Assembly: GCF_000349325.1 (NCBI RefSeq)
Contig: NC_020504.1
Location: 3,382,053 to 3,446,052, forward strand
DNA length: 64,000 bases
DNA from: Streptomyces davaonensis JCM 4913
GTDB lineage: Bacteria; Actinomycetota; Actinomycetes; Streptomycetales; Streptomycetaceae
Reading direction: 5' to 3'
Part shown: piece by piece, positions 7,172-15,290 of the stretch
Numbering within the stretch: position 1 is the stretch's first letter
Layout of the letters: each line of letters starts with the position of its first letter
The notes under the pieces: generated by a model
The model's input: only the letters and a program-made list of their open reading frames with translations
Told to the model about the DNA's origin: nothing
Database searches by the model: none
Made by a program: the position numbers and the translations under genes

Positions 7172-8821
7172 ATGCGCTTCCCCGTCCCCCGCCCCCGCAG
7201 CCTGGCCGGCCAGCTGTTCGCCGTGCAGGCCGTGCTGATAGCGGTGCTCGTGGCCGGATACGCACTGTTCACCTACGTCAGCGACCAGAGCCAGGCCGAG
7301 GACGCGGCGGGCCGCCAGGCGCTGGCGGTGACCCGCTCGGTGGCCGACTCCCCCTCGGTACGGCAGGCGATCCGCACCGACGACCCCACCGCCTCGCTCC
7401 AGCCGTACGCGCTGCACGTACAGCAGGACACCGGGGTCGACTTCGTCACGATCATGGACACCCGGGGCATCCGCTGGACCCACCCCAACCCGGACGAGAT
7501 CGGCCAGCGCTTCATCGGCCACATCGACGACGCGCTCAAGGGCGAGACCTTCACCGAGACCTACACCGGCACCCTCGGCCCGTCCGTGCGCGCGGTCACG
7601 CCGATCTGGGACGACGGGAAGATCGTCGGCCTGGTCAGCGCGGGCATCAAGGTCGACGAGATCAGCAAGCAGGCGCAGGACGAGCTGAAGGCGCTGATCG
7701 GGGTGGCGGGCGGCGCGCTGGCGCTGGGCGCGGTGGGCACGTACGTGATCAACGCCCGGCTGCGGCGGCACACCCACAACATGAACGCCGCCGAGCTGAG
7801 CCGGATGCACGACTACCACCAGGCCGCGTTGCACGCGGTGCGCGAGGGGCTGCTGATGCTGGACGGGCAGTTCCGGGTGGCGCTGATCAACGACGGCGGC
7901 CGGGAGCTGCTCGGCGTCTCGGAGGAGGTGGTCGGCACCTCGGTCGCCGAGCTCGGGCTGCCGCCGTCGCTCACGGGTGCGCTGCTGGCGTCGGAGCCGA
8001 GGGTGGACGAGGTGCATCTGACGGCGGACCGGGTGCTGGTGGTGAACACCTCGCCGGTGTCCGGCGGCGAGCGCCGGGGCACCGTCGTCACACTGCGCGA
8101 TGTCACCGAACTCCAGTCCCTGATGGGCGAGCTGGACTCCGAGCGCGGCTTCACCCAGGCGCTGCGCTCGCAGGCGCACGAGGCCGCCAACCGGCTGCAC
8201 ACCGTGGTCTCGCTGATCGAGCTGGGGCGGGCCGAGGAGGCGGTCGAGTTCGCCACGGCCGAGCTGGAGCTGGCGCAGGCCCTGACCGACCAGGTCGTGG
8301 CGGCGGTCGGCGAGCCGGTGCTGGCGGCGCTGCTGCTGGGCAAGACGGCGCAGGCGAACGAGCGGGGCGTGGAGCTGGTGGTGTCGGAGGACAGCCGCCT
8401 CGACGACGGGCTCCTGCCGCCGTCGCTGCCCGCCCGGGACCTGGTGACGATCCTCGGGAACCTGATCGACAACGCGGTGGACGCGGCGCAGGGCACGGTG
8501 CGGGCACAGGTCACGGTGACGGCGTACACGGAGTCGTCGTCGCTGGTCCTGAAGGTGTCGGACACGGGCGCGGGGGTCGACCCGGCCCACGCCGAGGCGG
8601 TCTTCGAGCGCGGCTTCTCGACCAAGCCGGCCGCCGGGCCGGGCGGGCGCGGCCTCGGTCTGGCGCTGGTACGGCAGGCGGTGAGCCGGCACGACGGGAC
8701 CCTGACGGTGACGGGCGCCGCCGAGGGCGGGGCGCAGTTCGAGGTACGGCTGCCCCTGGGCGTCGTACCGGCCGGTGAGGGCGTAGTTTCTGGGGGCGCA
8801 GTCTCTGGAGGCGACGTATGA
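7172..8821 (+). CDS. CitA/DcuS-family sensor histidine kinase
   Basis: A 549-residue membrane kinase. It has TM1 at about 12-35, an extracellular single-Cache (PASp) domain at 40-172 with the typical DTGVDFVTIMDTRGIRWTHP stretch, TM2 at about 173-193, a cytoplasmic PAS domain (218-312), a SPOB-type dimerisation helix with the probable phospho-acceptor His336 (RSQAHEAANRLHTV), and a C-terminal HATPase (NLIDNAVDA N-box, DTGAGV, GGRGLGLALV). The family senses citrate, malate, fumarate or similar acids. It diverges from the symporter gene and overlaps the response regulator by ATGA, so the system probably controls dicarboxylate uptake. Confidence 0.88.
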   Translation: MRFPVPRPRSLAGQLFAVQAVLIAVLVAGYALFTYVSDQSQAEDAAGRQALAVTRSVADSPSVRQAIRTDDPTASLQPYALHVQQDTGVDFVTIMDTRGIRWTHPNPDEIGQRFIGHIDDALKGETFTETYTGTLGPSVRAVTPIWDDGKIVGLVSAGIKVDEISKQAQDELKALIGVAGGALALGAVGTYVINARLRRHTHNMNAAELSRMHDYHQAALHAVREGLLMLDGQFRVALINDGGRELLGVSEEVVGTSVAELGLPPSLTGALLASEPRVDEVHLTADRVLVVNTSPVSGGERRGTVVTLRDVTELQSLMGELDSERGFTQALRSQAHEAANRLHTVVSLIELGRAEEAVEFATAELELAQALTDQVVAAVGEPVLAALLLGKTAQANERGVELVVSEDSRLDDGLLPPSLPARDLVTILGNLIDNAVDAAQGTVRAQVTVTAYTESSSLVLKVSDTGAGVDPAHAEAVFERGFSTKPAAGPGGRGLGLALVRQAVSRHDGTLTVTGAAEGGAQFEVRLPLGVVPAGEGVVSGGAVSGGDV

Positions 8822-9504
8822 GCACCGAGAAACCGATCCGGGTCCTGGTCGTCGAGGACGACCCCGTCGCCGCCGACGCCCATGTCATGTACGTCAACCG
8901 GGTCCCCGGATTCACGGCGGTCGGCAAGGCGCACACCGGCGCGGAGGCGCGTCGCGCGCTGGACCGCACGGCGGTGGACCTGGTGCTGCTCGACCTCCAT
9001 CTCCCGGATGTGCACGGCCTCCAACTGGCCCGCTCCCTGCGGGCATTGGGCCACCACGCGGATGTGATAGCGGTGACGTCGGCGCGCGATCTGGCGGTGG
9101 TGCGGGAGGGCGTGTCCCTGGGCGTCGTCCAGTACGTCCTGAAGCCGTTCACCTTCGCGACCCTCCGGGACCGGCTCGTCCGGTACGCCGAGTTCCACGC
9201 GGCGGCGGGCGAGGCGAGCGGCCAGGACGAGGTCGACCGCGCCCTGGCGACCCTGCGCGCACCCGGCCCGGTGGCCCTCCCGAAGGGCCTGAGCGCACCG
9301 ACCCTGGAGCGGGTGACGTTGGCCCTGCGGGACCGCACGGACGGCCTCACGGCGACGGGCGTCGCGGAGGCGGTGGGGATCTCGCGGATCACCGCCCGGC
9401 GGTATCTGGAACATCTGGTGGACGCGGGTCGGGCGGCGCGGAGTCCGCAGTACGGGACGGTGGGGCGGCCGGAGCTCCAGTACCGCTGGGTGACCGGTTC
9501 CTAG
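8818..9504 (+). CDS. CitB/DcuR-family response regulator
   Basis: A 228-residue response regulator. The receiver domain has the acidic pair at residues 14-15 (VEDD), phospho-acceptor Asp59 (LLDLHLPD), the conserved Thr in AVTSA and Lys in VLKPF. The C-terminal helix-turn-helix reads GVAEAVGISRITARRYLEHL, as in CitB/DcuR/MalR regulators. The start overlaps the kinase stop (ATGA), so translation is coupled. The likely target is the divergent symporter gene. Its 3' end overlaps the convergent membrane-protein gene by 4 bases. Confidence 0.88.
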   Translation: MSTEKPIRVLVVEDDPVAADAHVMYVNRVPGFTAVGKAHTGAEARRALDRTAVDLVLLDLHLPDVHGLQLARSLRALGHHADVIAVTSARDLAVVREGVSLGVVQYVLKPFTFATLRDRLVRYAEFHAAAGEASGQDEVDRALATLRAPGPVALPKGLSAPTLERVTLALRDRTDGLTATGVAEAVGISRITARRYLEHLVDAGRAARSPQYGTVGRPELQYRWVTGS

Positions 9505-10034
9505 GTGAACGGCCGTGCGTAGGCGACGACTTGGGCGGCCAGCCCGACCAGAGCAAGGGCCTCGAACACGGACACCACGACCAGCCCGGCGGAGGTCTGC
9601 CCGGCGCTCCAGTAGACGGCGAGCCCGGCAAGCGGAACGACGCAGAAGGCCGTCAGATCGACGGCGCACTGGACGGCCTTACGGGTGCGGCGGCGGGCGT
9701 CGCTGCGATGCGCGGTCTCCCAGCCGAACGCCCCCTGCGCCCCCGCGAGTTGGGTGAGCCGCGGCCCGAGATCGTCGCGTATGTACTTCCCGATCGCGGA
9801 GATCTTCTCGTCGTTGACCAGGTAGGTCCAGCCGAGCACGACACACACTGGCGGGAGGGCGAGCAGCATCGCGGACTGCTCGGCCTGCGCTGCGGCGGCG
9901 ATCACGGCGGCGACGACGGTGAGGGTGACGTAGAGCAGGTTGTCGCGGAAGCCGATACGGGTCTTCTGCTCGTCCTTGACGGTCTGGTACTCGGCGAGCA
10001 GGAGTTGACTGAGGGTCACGTCTTGCTCCGCCAT
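9501..10034 (-). CDS. Four-helix membrane protein of unknown function
   Basis: A 177-residue protein with no enzymatic motif that I recognise. Four hydrophobic segments are visible: about 31-52 (NLLYVTLTVVAAVIAAAAQ), 56-76 (MLLALPPVCVVLGWTYLV), 121-143 (AVDLTAFCVVPLAGLAVYW) and 147-172. A polar loop with KYIRDDLGPRL and a basic RRRTRK patch separates helices 2 and 3. ATG 10034 is chosen because GGAGGAA lies 7 bases upstream. It is divergent from the phosphorylase/NB-ARC pair with only 46 bases between starts, so it may be the membrane component of that module; this is inference from position. It could equally be an unrelated small membrane protein. Confidence 0.65.
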   Translation of the reverse strand: MAEQDVTLSQLLLAEYQTVKDEQKTRIGFRDNLLYVTLTVVAAVIAAAAQAEQSAMLLALPPVCVVLGWTYLVNDEKISAIGKYIRDDLGPRLTQLAGAQGAFGWETAHRSDARRRTRKAVQCAVDLTAFCVVPLAGLAVYWSAGQTSAGLVVVSVFEALALVGLAAQVVAYARPFT

Positions 10035-10068
10035 GTACTTTTCCTCCCCCGGTGCCGTTCCTTGGCAG

Positions 10069-10081
10069 TACCTTAAACGCG
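10069..10081 (+). promoter_or_regulatory. Possible leaderless -10 element of the phosphorylase gene
   Basis: TACCTT fits the actinobacterial -10 pattern TANNNT and ends 6 bases before the GTG at 10081. There is no ribosome site upstream of the GTG. No convincing -35 was seen, so this is only moderate support for a leaderless mRNA. Confidence 0.4.
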
Positions 10082-10941
10082 TGTCGCAGACTTCACCCAC
10101 CGTCGTCGTCCTGACCGCACTCGCCGTCGAGTACGACGCCGTACGCGCCCATCTCGGCGACGAGATCGAGGAGTTGGTCCACGAGGACGGAACCCGTGTG
10201 GAGTGCGGGCGGCTCGCGGGCACCGACTGGCGGCTGGCCGTGGCCGAGTTGGGCGAGGGCGCGGTGAACGCGTCCGCGCTGACGACGCAGATCCTCGGCT
10301 GGCTGCGCCCGGAGGCGGTGCTGTTCGTGGGCGTGGCAGGCTCCCTGAAGGAAGACGTCGCCGTCGGTCATGTGGTGATCGGCACGAAGGTGTACGCCGT
10401 GCAGGGCGGCAAGGTGACGCCCGAGGGGTTCCACGCCCGCCCCGAGGTGTGGCACGGATCGAACCGGCTGCTGCACGCGGCGCGTTCGGCGTTGCGCGGA
10501 CTGGACGGGGTGCGGGGGCATCTGAAGCCGATCGCCTGCGGCGATGTCGTGCTGACGGACGAGAAGTCGGCGTTCGCCGAGTTCATCAAGCGCACCTACA
10601 ACGACGCGAACGCGATCGAGATGGAGGGCGCGGGCGCGGTCCACGCGGCGCACGTGAGTGGGCAGTTGGACGCGCTGGTGATCCGGGGGATCAGCGACCG
10701 GGCGAACCCCGACAAATCCCTTGAGGACGAGGGCGGTTCACAGGAACGGGCCGCGGCTCAGGCGGCGGAGGTCGCGGTGGCGGTGCTGCGCAAGCACCGG
10801 CCGCGTGGTGGGTCCGCCGGCTCCTCCGGGGGTTCCTCCGACTCCAAGGAGGGTCCCCAATACGGCGGCGACCACATCGACTTCCGGGGCGGCGTCTTCA
10901 ACGGGCCCGTTATCGGCAAGCGGGTCGACCGGGACCGGTAG
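10081..10941 (+). CDS. Nucleoside phosphorylase/nucleosidase-fold (PNP_UDP) protein with conflict-system linker
   Basis: A 286-residue protein with the fold of MTA/SAH nucleosidases and purine phosphorylases. It has LTALAVEYDAV near residues 11-21 with Glu17, LFVGVAGSLKEDVAVGHVVIG at about 81-101, AIEMEGAG (178-185, ribose-binding Met-Glu) and RGISDRA (202-208, catalytic-type Asp206). Residues 264-280 (DHIDFRGGVFNGPVIGK) match a linker I remember between an effector domain and NB-ARC in Streptomyces STAND proteins. The TAG at 10939-10941 falls just where NB-ARC homology begins in another frame, so this is probably the N-terminal effector half of a split fusion. Likely role: nucleotide- or NAD-like substrate cleavage upon activation; this is inference. 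Confidence 0.75.
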   Translation: MSQTSPTVVVLTALAVEYDAVRAHLGDEIEELVHEDGTRVECGRLAGTDWRLAVAELGEGAVNASALTTQILGWLRPEAVLFVGVAGSLKEDVAVGHVVIGTKVYAVQGGKVTPEGFHARPEVWHGSNRLLHAARSALRGLDGVRGHLKPIACGDVVLTDEKSAFAEFIKRTYNDANAIEMEGAGAVHAAHVSGQLDALVIRGISDRANPDKSLEDEGGSQERAAAQAAEVAVAVLRKHRPRGGSAGSSGGSSDSKEGPQYGGDHIDFRGGVFNGPVIGKRVDRDR

Positions 10942-12961
10942 GGGTCCGGTACCTCGGGCCACGACGACGCTGCCACCACGGCCGCTGGGGTTCACGGGCC
11001 GTTCTTCCGAACTGGAACGGCTGCTGGGACAACTGGCGCCGGAGGCCACCGGCGAGGCGGTGCTGATCTTCGCCGTGACCGGGATGGGCGGTATCGGGAA
11101 GACGGCGCTGGCGGTGGAGGCGGCGCATCGGGGCCGCGGGCGGGGCTGGTTCCCCGGCGGCACGCTGTTCGTGGACCTGCGCGGCTACGACGACAACCCG
11201 GTCACCGCCGACCAGGCGGTACTGGCGCTGCTGGACGCGCTCGGCGTGCAGGGGCCCGAGCTGCCGTCTACTGCGGCCCGGCAGTACGACGTGTACCGCG
11301 CCCTGCTCGCCGAGCGGCGCGAGCGGACGCTGCTGATCCTCGACAACGCGTCGGATCCGGCGCAGTTCCTGGACCTCCTGCCAGGCACCGACCGGCACCG
11401 GGTCCTGATCACCTCGCGGGACCGGCCTGACTCCCTTCCGGTACGCCTGATCGACCTGGAGACGCTGGATCCGGAGGAGTCCGTGGCCCTGGTGACGCGG
11501 GCCCTGCACGACGCGGACGAGCGGGACGACCGGCCGGGGCGGGAGCCGGACGCACTCCGCGAACTGGCGTTCCTGTGCGGCCATTTGCCGCTCGCTCTCC
11601 AGATCGCGGCGGCGATGCTGCGGAGGCGGCGGCACCGCTCCATCGCCGTTCTGGTGACCGAGATCAGAGACGCCGGTGACCCCACGGCCGTCCTCGACAA
11701 CGGCAGCCCCGGTACGGATCTGTACGGGCGGTCACTGGTTCTGCGTCCGGTGCTGGAGACGTCGTACCGCCGACTGGGTTCGGAACAGGCTCGGTTGCTG
11801 CGGCTGCTGTGCCTTGCGCCGGGGGCGGACTGCGGGACGGAGGCGTTGGCGGCGCTAGCCGATCGTGAAGAGGGGGTGGTGGTACGGCTGCTGGAGGATC
11901 TGGCGGCCGCGTCGCTGGTGTCGGCGGTGCAGTCCGGCGAGCGGTGGCGGGTGCATGACCTGGTGCGGGCGTTCGGGGTGAGCGCTGTGGCACAGGAGGA
12001 AGGGGAGGCGGGGCGGGAGCGGTTGTTGGGGTACTACCTGCGGTGGGCGAATGCGGCTGACGATCGGCTGCGGTGGTTGCCGGGGATGTCCGAGCCGGAG
12101 CGGTTCGAGGACCGCAGGCAGGCGCTGACGTGGTTGGACGCGGAGCGGGCAGGTCTCGTGGCGGCGGTGAAATGGGCGTCAGAGACTGGGAGCGTTCAGC
12201 GGGTGGTAAGACTGGCCACGTACCTGGGGGTGTTCCTGCGCTGGCGGCGGTACCACGACGACTGCCTCACCGTGGCGTGGGCCGCGCTGGAGGCCGCCCA
12301 AGGCGCAAAGGACCTCTTTCTTGAGAGCGGCGCCTGGAACGACGTGGGTCTCGCCCTGCGATACATGGACCGGGTGGAGGAGGCCATCGCGGCCCACACT
12401 CGCGCCCGCGAGCTGATGGAGACCACCGGTGACCGCACTTTCGAGGCCACGGCTTGGAACAACCTCGGCCTTGCCCTGATGAGGGCAGACCGTATCGAAG
12501 AGGCGATCCACGCCCATGCCCGCGCCCGCAACCTGAGTCGAGGTGTCGGTAACCGCACAGAGGAGGCCATGGCCTTGAACAATCTCGGCACCGCCCTGAA
12601 GGAGGCAGGGCGGACGGAGGAGGCCATCGACGCCCACTCCCACGCTCGCGACCTGTACCAGGCAGTCGGCGACCGCCATCGCGAGGGCACTGCGTGGAAC
12701 AACCTCGGCAACGCGCTGGAACGTGCAGGCCGAACGGATGAAGCGATCGAGGCATACGGCCAAGACCTGGCGATCTGCGCCGAGTTCGAGGACTGGTACG
12801 GGGCGGGGCACACCCTGTACAACCTGGGCCTTGCCCATCAACGTGCCGACCGTCCCTCCGAAGCCCGCGCCCACTACCTCCAAGCCGCCGACGCCTACAC
12901 CCGGGCCAACGCCCCCGCCGACGCCGCCGAAGCCCAATCCGCCGCAGACGCATTGACCTGA
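10805..12961 (+). CDS. NB-ARC/TPR STAND ATPase (start uncertain, possibly frameshifted from the upstream gene)
   Basis: Homology begins near 10976 (LGFTGRSSELERLL). The NB-ARC switch ATPase follows: Walker A VTGMGGIGKTALA, Walker B TLLILDNA, RVLITSRD, GHLPLALQIAA, then a winged helix and VHDLVRAFG. The C-terminus has at least four 40-residue TPRs (WNNLGLAL-type repeats at about 12330, 12450, 12570 and 12690) that would bind a trigger. In-frame GTGs at 10805/10808 have no ribosome site and give a low-complexity leader opposite the real phosphorylase frame; no ATG or GTG exists between 10808 and the NB-ARC domain. A +1 shift at the upstream TAG would fuse both proteins. STAND ATPases of this kind act as immune or stress sensors. 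Confidence 0.72.
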   Translation: MVGPPAPPGVPPTPRRVPNTAATTSTSGAASSTGPLSASGSTGTGRGPVPRATTTLPPRPLGFTGRSSELERLLGQLAPEATGEAVLIFAVTGMGGIGKTALAVEAAHRGRGRGWFPGGTLFVDLRGYDDNPVTADQAVLALLDALGVQGPELPSTAARQYDVYRALLAERRERTLLILDNASDPAQFLDLLPGTDRHRVLITSRDRPDSLPVRLIDLETLDPEESVALVTRALHDADERDDRPGREPDALRELAFLCGHLPLALQIAAAMLRRRRHRSIAVLVTEIRDAGDPTAVLDNGSPGTDLYGRSLVLRPVLETSYRRLGSEQARLLRLLCLAPGADCGTEALAALADREEGVVVRLLEDLAAASLVSAVQSGERWRVHDLVRAFGVSAVAQEEGEAGRERLLGYYLRWANAADDRLRWLPGMSEPERFEDRRQALTWLDAERAGLVAAVKWASETGSVQRVVRLATYLGVFLRWRRYHDDCLTVAWAALEAAQGAKDLFLESGAWNDVGLALRYMDRVEEAIAAHTRARELMETTGDRTFEATAWNNLGLALMRADRIEEAIHAHARARNLSRGVGNRTEEAMALNNLGTALKEAGRTEEAIDAHSHARDLYQAVGDRHREGTAWNNLGNALERAGRTDEAIEAYGQDLAICAEFEDWYGAGHTLYNLGLAHQRADRPSEARAHYLQAADAYTRANAPADAAEAQSAADALT

Positions 12962-13037
12962 CTAGACCACTCCACCTACGTTCACCGGGCAGCCATCCCC
13001 GCGCCACACCAACGTGAGCCCGCAGGAGGTCATGCCC

Positions 13038-14390
13038 GTGCGCCCCACCGCCGCCTTAATCCTCGCCTCAGCCCTCGCCGCCGCAACCACCCTCACCGCT
13101 TGCGGATCCGGCTCCGGAAGCGATCCGGACACCGTGAAGGTCTCCTACAAGCAGTCCACGGACAACAACATCAAGGTGATGGACGCCTTCCTTGAGGACA
13201 TCAAGAAGGAGTTCGAGGACAAGTACCCGGACAAGAAGGTCGAGTTCATCCCCATCAAGGCCCCGGACTCGGAGTACTACACCAAGCTCCAGCAGATGCT
13301 CCGCTCCCCCAAGACCGCCCCGGACCTGGTCTACGAGGACACCTTCCTCATCAACTCCGACATCACCAGCGGGTACTTGAAGCCGCTCGACGACTATCTC
13401 GCCGAATGGCCGGACTGGGACAAGTTCATCGACACCGCGAAGGCCGCCGCCAAGGGTCAGGACGGCAAGACGTACGGCGTCCCGGACGGCACCGACACCC
13501 GCGGACTCTGGTACGACAAGGGCATCTTCGAGAAGGCCGGCCTCCCGGCCGAATGGCAGCCGAAGACCTGGGACGACGTCCTCGACGCGGCCCGCACGAT
13601 CAAGGAGAAGGTCCCGGACGTCACGCCTCTGAACGTCTACACGGGCAAGCCCGCGGGCGAGGCAGCCACCATGCAGGGCTTCGAGATGCTGCTGTACGGC
13701 ACCGAGGACCGCCTCTACGACGAGTCGGCGAAGAAGTGGATAGCGGGAAGCCAGGGCTTCAAGGACGCCCTCACCTTCGTCGAAACGGTCTACAAGGAGA
13801 ACCTCGGCCCCGAGGTCGAAGACGCCCTCGACCCCAACTTCGGCACCCGCGTGCGCGGCGAACTCCTCCCCCAGGGCAAGCTCGGCATCGACCTCGACGG
13901 CTCCTGGCTCCCGCAGGACTGGCTGGAGGGCAGCGGCCACGAGTGGCCGGAGTGGTCGCAGAAGCTGGGCCTCGCCGCGATGCCGACCCAGCACGGCCAG
14001 GACCCCGGCAAGGTGAGCATGTCCGGCGGCTGGACCTGGGCGATCCCCGCCAAGGCGGCCAACCCCGACCTGGCCTTCGACTTCATCAAAACGATGCAGA
14101 CCAAGGCGAACGCCCAGAAGTGGTACGTCGCCAACTCCGGCATCGCGGTCCGTGAGGACGTCGCGAGCGATCCCGCGTACGCCGACGCCCAGCCCGGCAT
14201 CAAGTTCTTCACGGACCTGGTCGCGAGCACCCACTACCGGCCCGCGTATCCGGCGTACCCGAAGGTCTCCACGGCCGTCCAGGAGGCGATGGAGGGCGTG
14301 ACGACGGGCGACGCGTCGGTGGAGGAAGCGGCGGAGAACTACGACAACGAGCTGAAGACGGCGACGGACGACCAGGTGATCGAGAAGTGA
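13038..14390 (+). CDS. Sugar-type ABC transporter substrate-binding lipoprotein
   Basis: A 450-residue extracellular solute-binding protein (family 1, MalE-like). A short signal peptide with lipobox LTAC places the lipidated Cys at residue 22. The mature part has the typical IKAPDSEYYTKLQQML, APDLVYEDTFL, GVPDGTDTRGLWYDKGIFEKAGLP and MSGGWTWAIPAKA stretches of carbohydrate binders. I use GTG 13038 because AGGAGG (13024-13029) lies 8 bases upstream; ATG 13032 would be only 2 bases from it. The two permease genes follow directly. No ATPase gene is nearby, so a shared MsiK-type ATPase elsewhere is expected. The sugar is unknown. Confidence 0.88.
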   Translation: MRPTAALILASALAAATTLTACGSGSGSDPDTVKVSYKQSTDNNIKVMDAFLEDIKKEFEDKYPDKKVEFIPIKAPDSEYYTKLQQMLRSPKTAPDLVYEDTFLINSDITSGYLKPLDDYLAEWPDWDKFIDTAKAAAKGQDGKTYGVPDGTDTRGLWYDKGIFEKAGLPAEWQPKTWDDVLDAARTIKEKVPDVTPLNVYTGKPAGEAATMQGFEMLLYGTEDRLYDESAKKWIAGSQGFKDALTFVETVYKENLGPEVEDALDPNFGTRVRGELLPQGKLGIDLDGSWLPQDWLEGSGHEWPEWSQKLGLAAMPTQHGQDPGKVSMSGGWTWAIPAKAANPDLAFDFIKTMQTKANAQKWYVANSGIAVREDVASDPAYADAQPGIKFFTDLVASTHYRPAYPAYPKVSTAVQEAMEGVTTGDASVEEAAENYDNELKTATDDQVIEK

Positions 14391-14412
14391 GTCCCCACGC
14401 AGGTCTCTGCGC

Positions 14413-15285
14413 ATGAGGAGGCTCACCCGCGCCCTCCCCCTCACCCGCGCCCTCCCCCTCACCCCTGCCGTCGTCCTGCTCCTCCTCTTCCTCGCCGGTC
14501 CGATCGCCTACTGCGCCTGGATCGCCTTCACCGACCTCCAACTCACCGGCCAGGCCGAGGAGTCGTTCGTCGGATTCGAGAACTTCCGTACGGCGTTCGG
14601 GGACGAGGCGTTCCTGAACGCCGTATGGCTGACACTCGTGTTCACCGTCGTGTCCGCGCTGCTCGGCCAGAACACCCTGGGCCTGGCCCTGGCCGCCCTG
14701 ATGCAGCGCGCGTCGAAGCCGGTCCGCACGCTGACGGGCGGGATAGTGATCGCGGCGTGGGTGCTGCCGGAGGTGGTCGCCGGTTTCCTCCTCTACGCCT
14801 TCTTCCGCCGCGAGGGAACCCTGAACGCCATCCTCGACTGGCTCCATCTCCCCTCCCAGAACTGGCTGTTCACGCTGCCGATCCTGGCGGTGTCGTTCGC
14901 GAACGTCTGGCGGGGTACGGCGTTCTCGATGCTGGTGTACTCGGCCGCCCTGAACGAGATCCCCAGGGAGATCACGGAGGCGGCGGAAGTCGACGGCGCG
15001 GGTGGCTGGCGCCGCCTGTGGCACATCACGCTCCCGATGATCCGCCGCTCGATCGGCACGAACCTGATGCTGATCACCCTCCAGACCCTCTCCGTCTTCG
15101 GCCTGATCTGGGTGATGACGAGGGGTGGTCCTGGCGGCAAGAGCCAGACGCTCCCCCTGTTCATGTACGAGGAGGCGTTCCAGAAGAGCATGATCGGCTA
15201 CGGCACGGCGGTGGCGTTGCTGCTGCTGGTGGTGGGCTCACTGTTCTCGGTGGTCTACCTCCGTCTGCTGCGGACGGAGGTGTGA
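14413..15285 (+). CDS. ABC sugar transporter permease (MalF type)
   Basis: A 290-residue inner-membrane permease with about six helices. The cytoplasmic EAA loop that docks the ATPase is clear: EAAEVDGAGGWRRLWHITLP. It lies 22 bases after the binding-protein gene and just before the second permease. The N-terminus encodes LTRALP twice from a perfect 18-base tandem repeat (14422-14457), so the first dozen residues may be expendable or strain-variable. No strong ribosome site precedes the ATG, suggesting coupling to the upstream gene. Confidence 0.85.
   Translation: MRRLTRALPLTRALPLTPAVVLLLLFLAGPIAYCAWIAFTDLQLTGQAEESFVGFENFRTAFGDEAFLNAVWLTLVFTVVSALLGQNTLGLALAALMQRASKPVRTLTGGIVIAAWVLPEVVAGFLLYAFFRREGTLNAILDWLHLPSQNWLFTLPILAVSFANVWRGTAFSMLVYSAALNEIPREITEAAEVDGAGGWRRLWHITLPMIRRSIGTNLMLITLQTLSVFGLIWVMTRGGPGGKSQTLPLFMYEEAFQKSMIGYGTAVALLLLVVGSLFSVVYLRLLRTEV
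14422..14457. repeat. Perfect 18-bp tandem duplication inside permease N-terminus
   Basis: CTCACCCGCGCCCTCCCC occurs twice in immediate succession, in frame, encoding LTRALP-LTRALP; a third partial copy (CTCACCCCTGCC) follows. This looks like a recent slippage event. Confidence 0.85.
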
Positions 15286-15290
15286 GGCCC

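Noticed and set aside
10930..10945. Programmed +1 frameshift at CGG-TAG
   Set aside because: Not accepted as programmed: there is no slippery sequence that allows good re-pairing of the Arg tRNA, and no upstream Shine-Dalgarno-like stimulator as in prfB. An indel or separate start remains likelier, so it is listed only as an open question.
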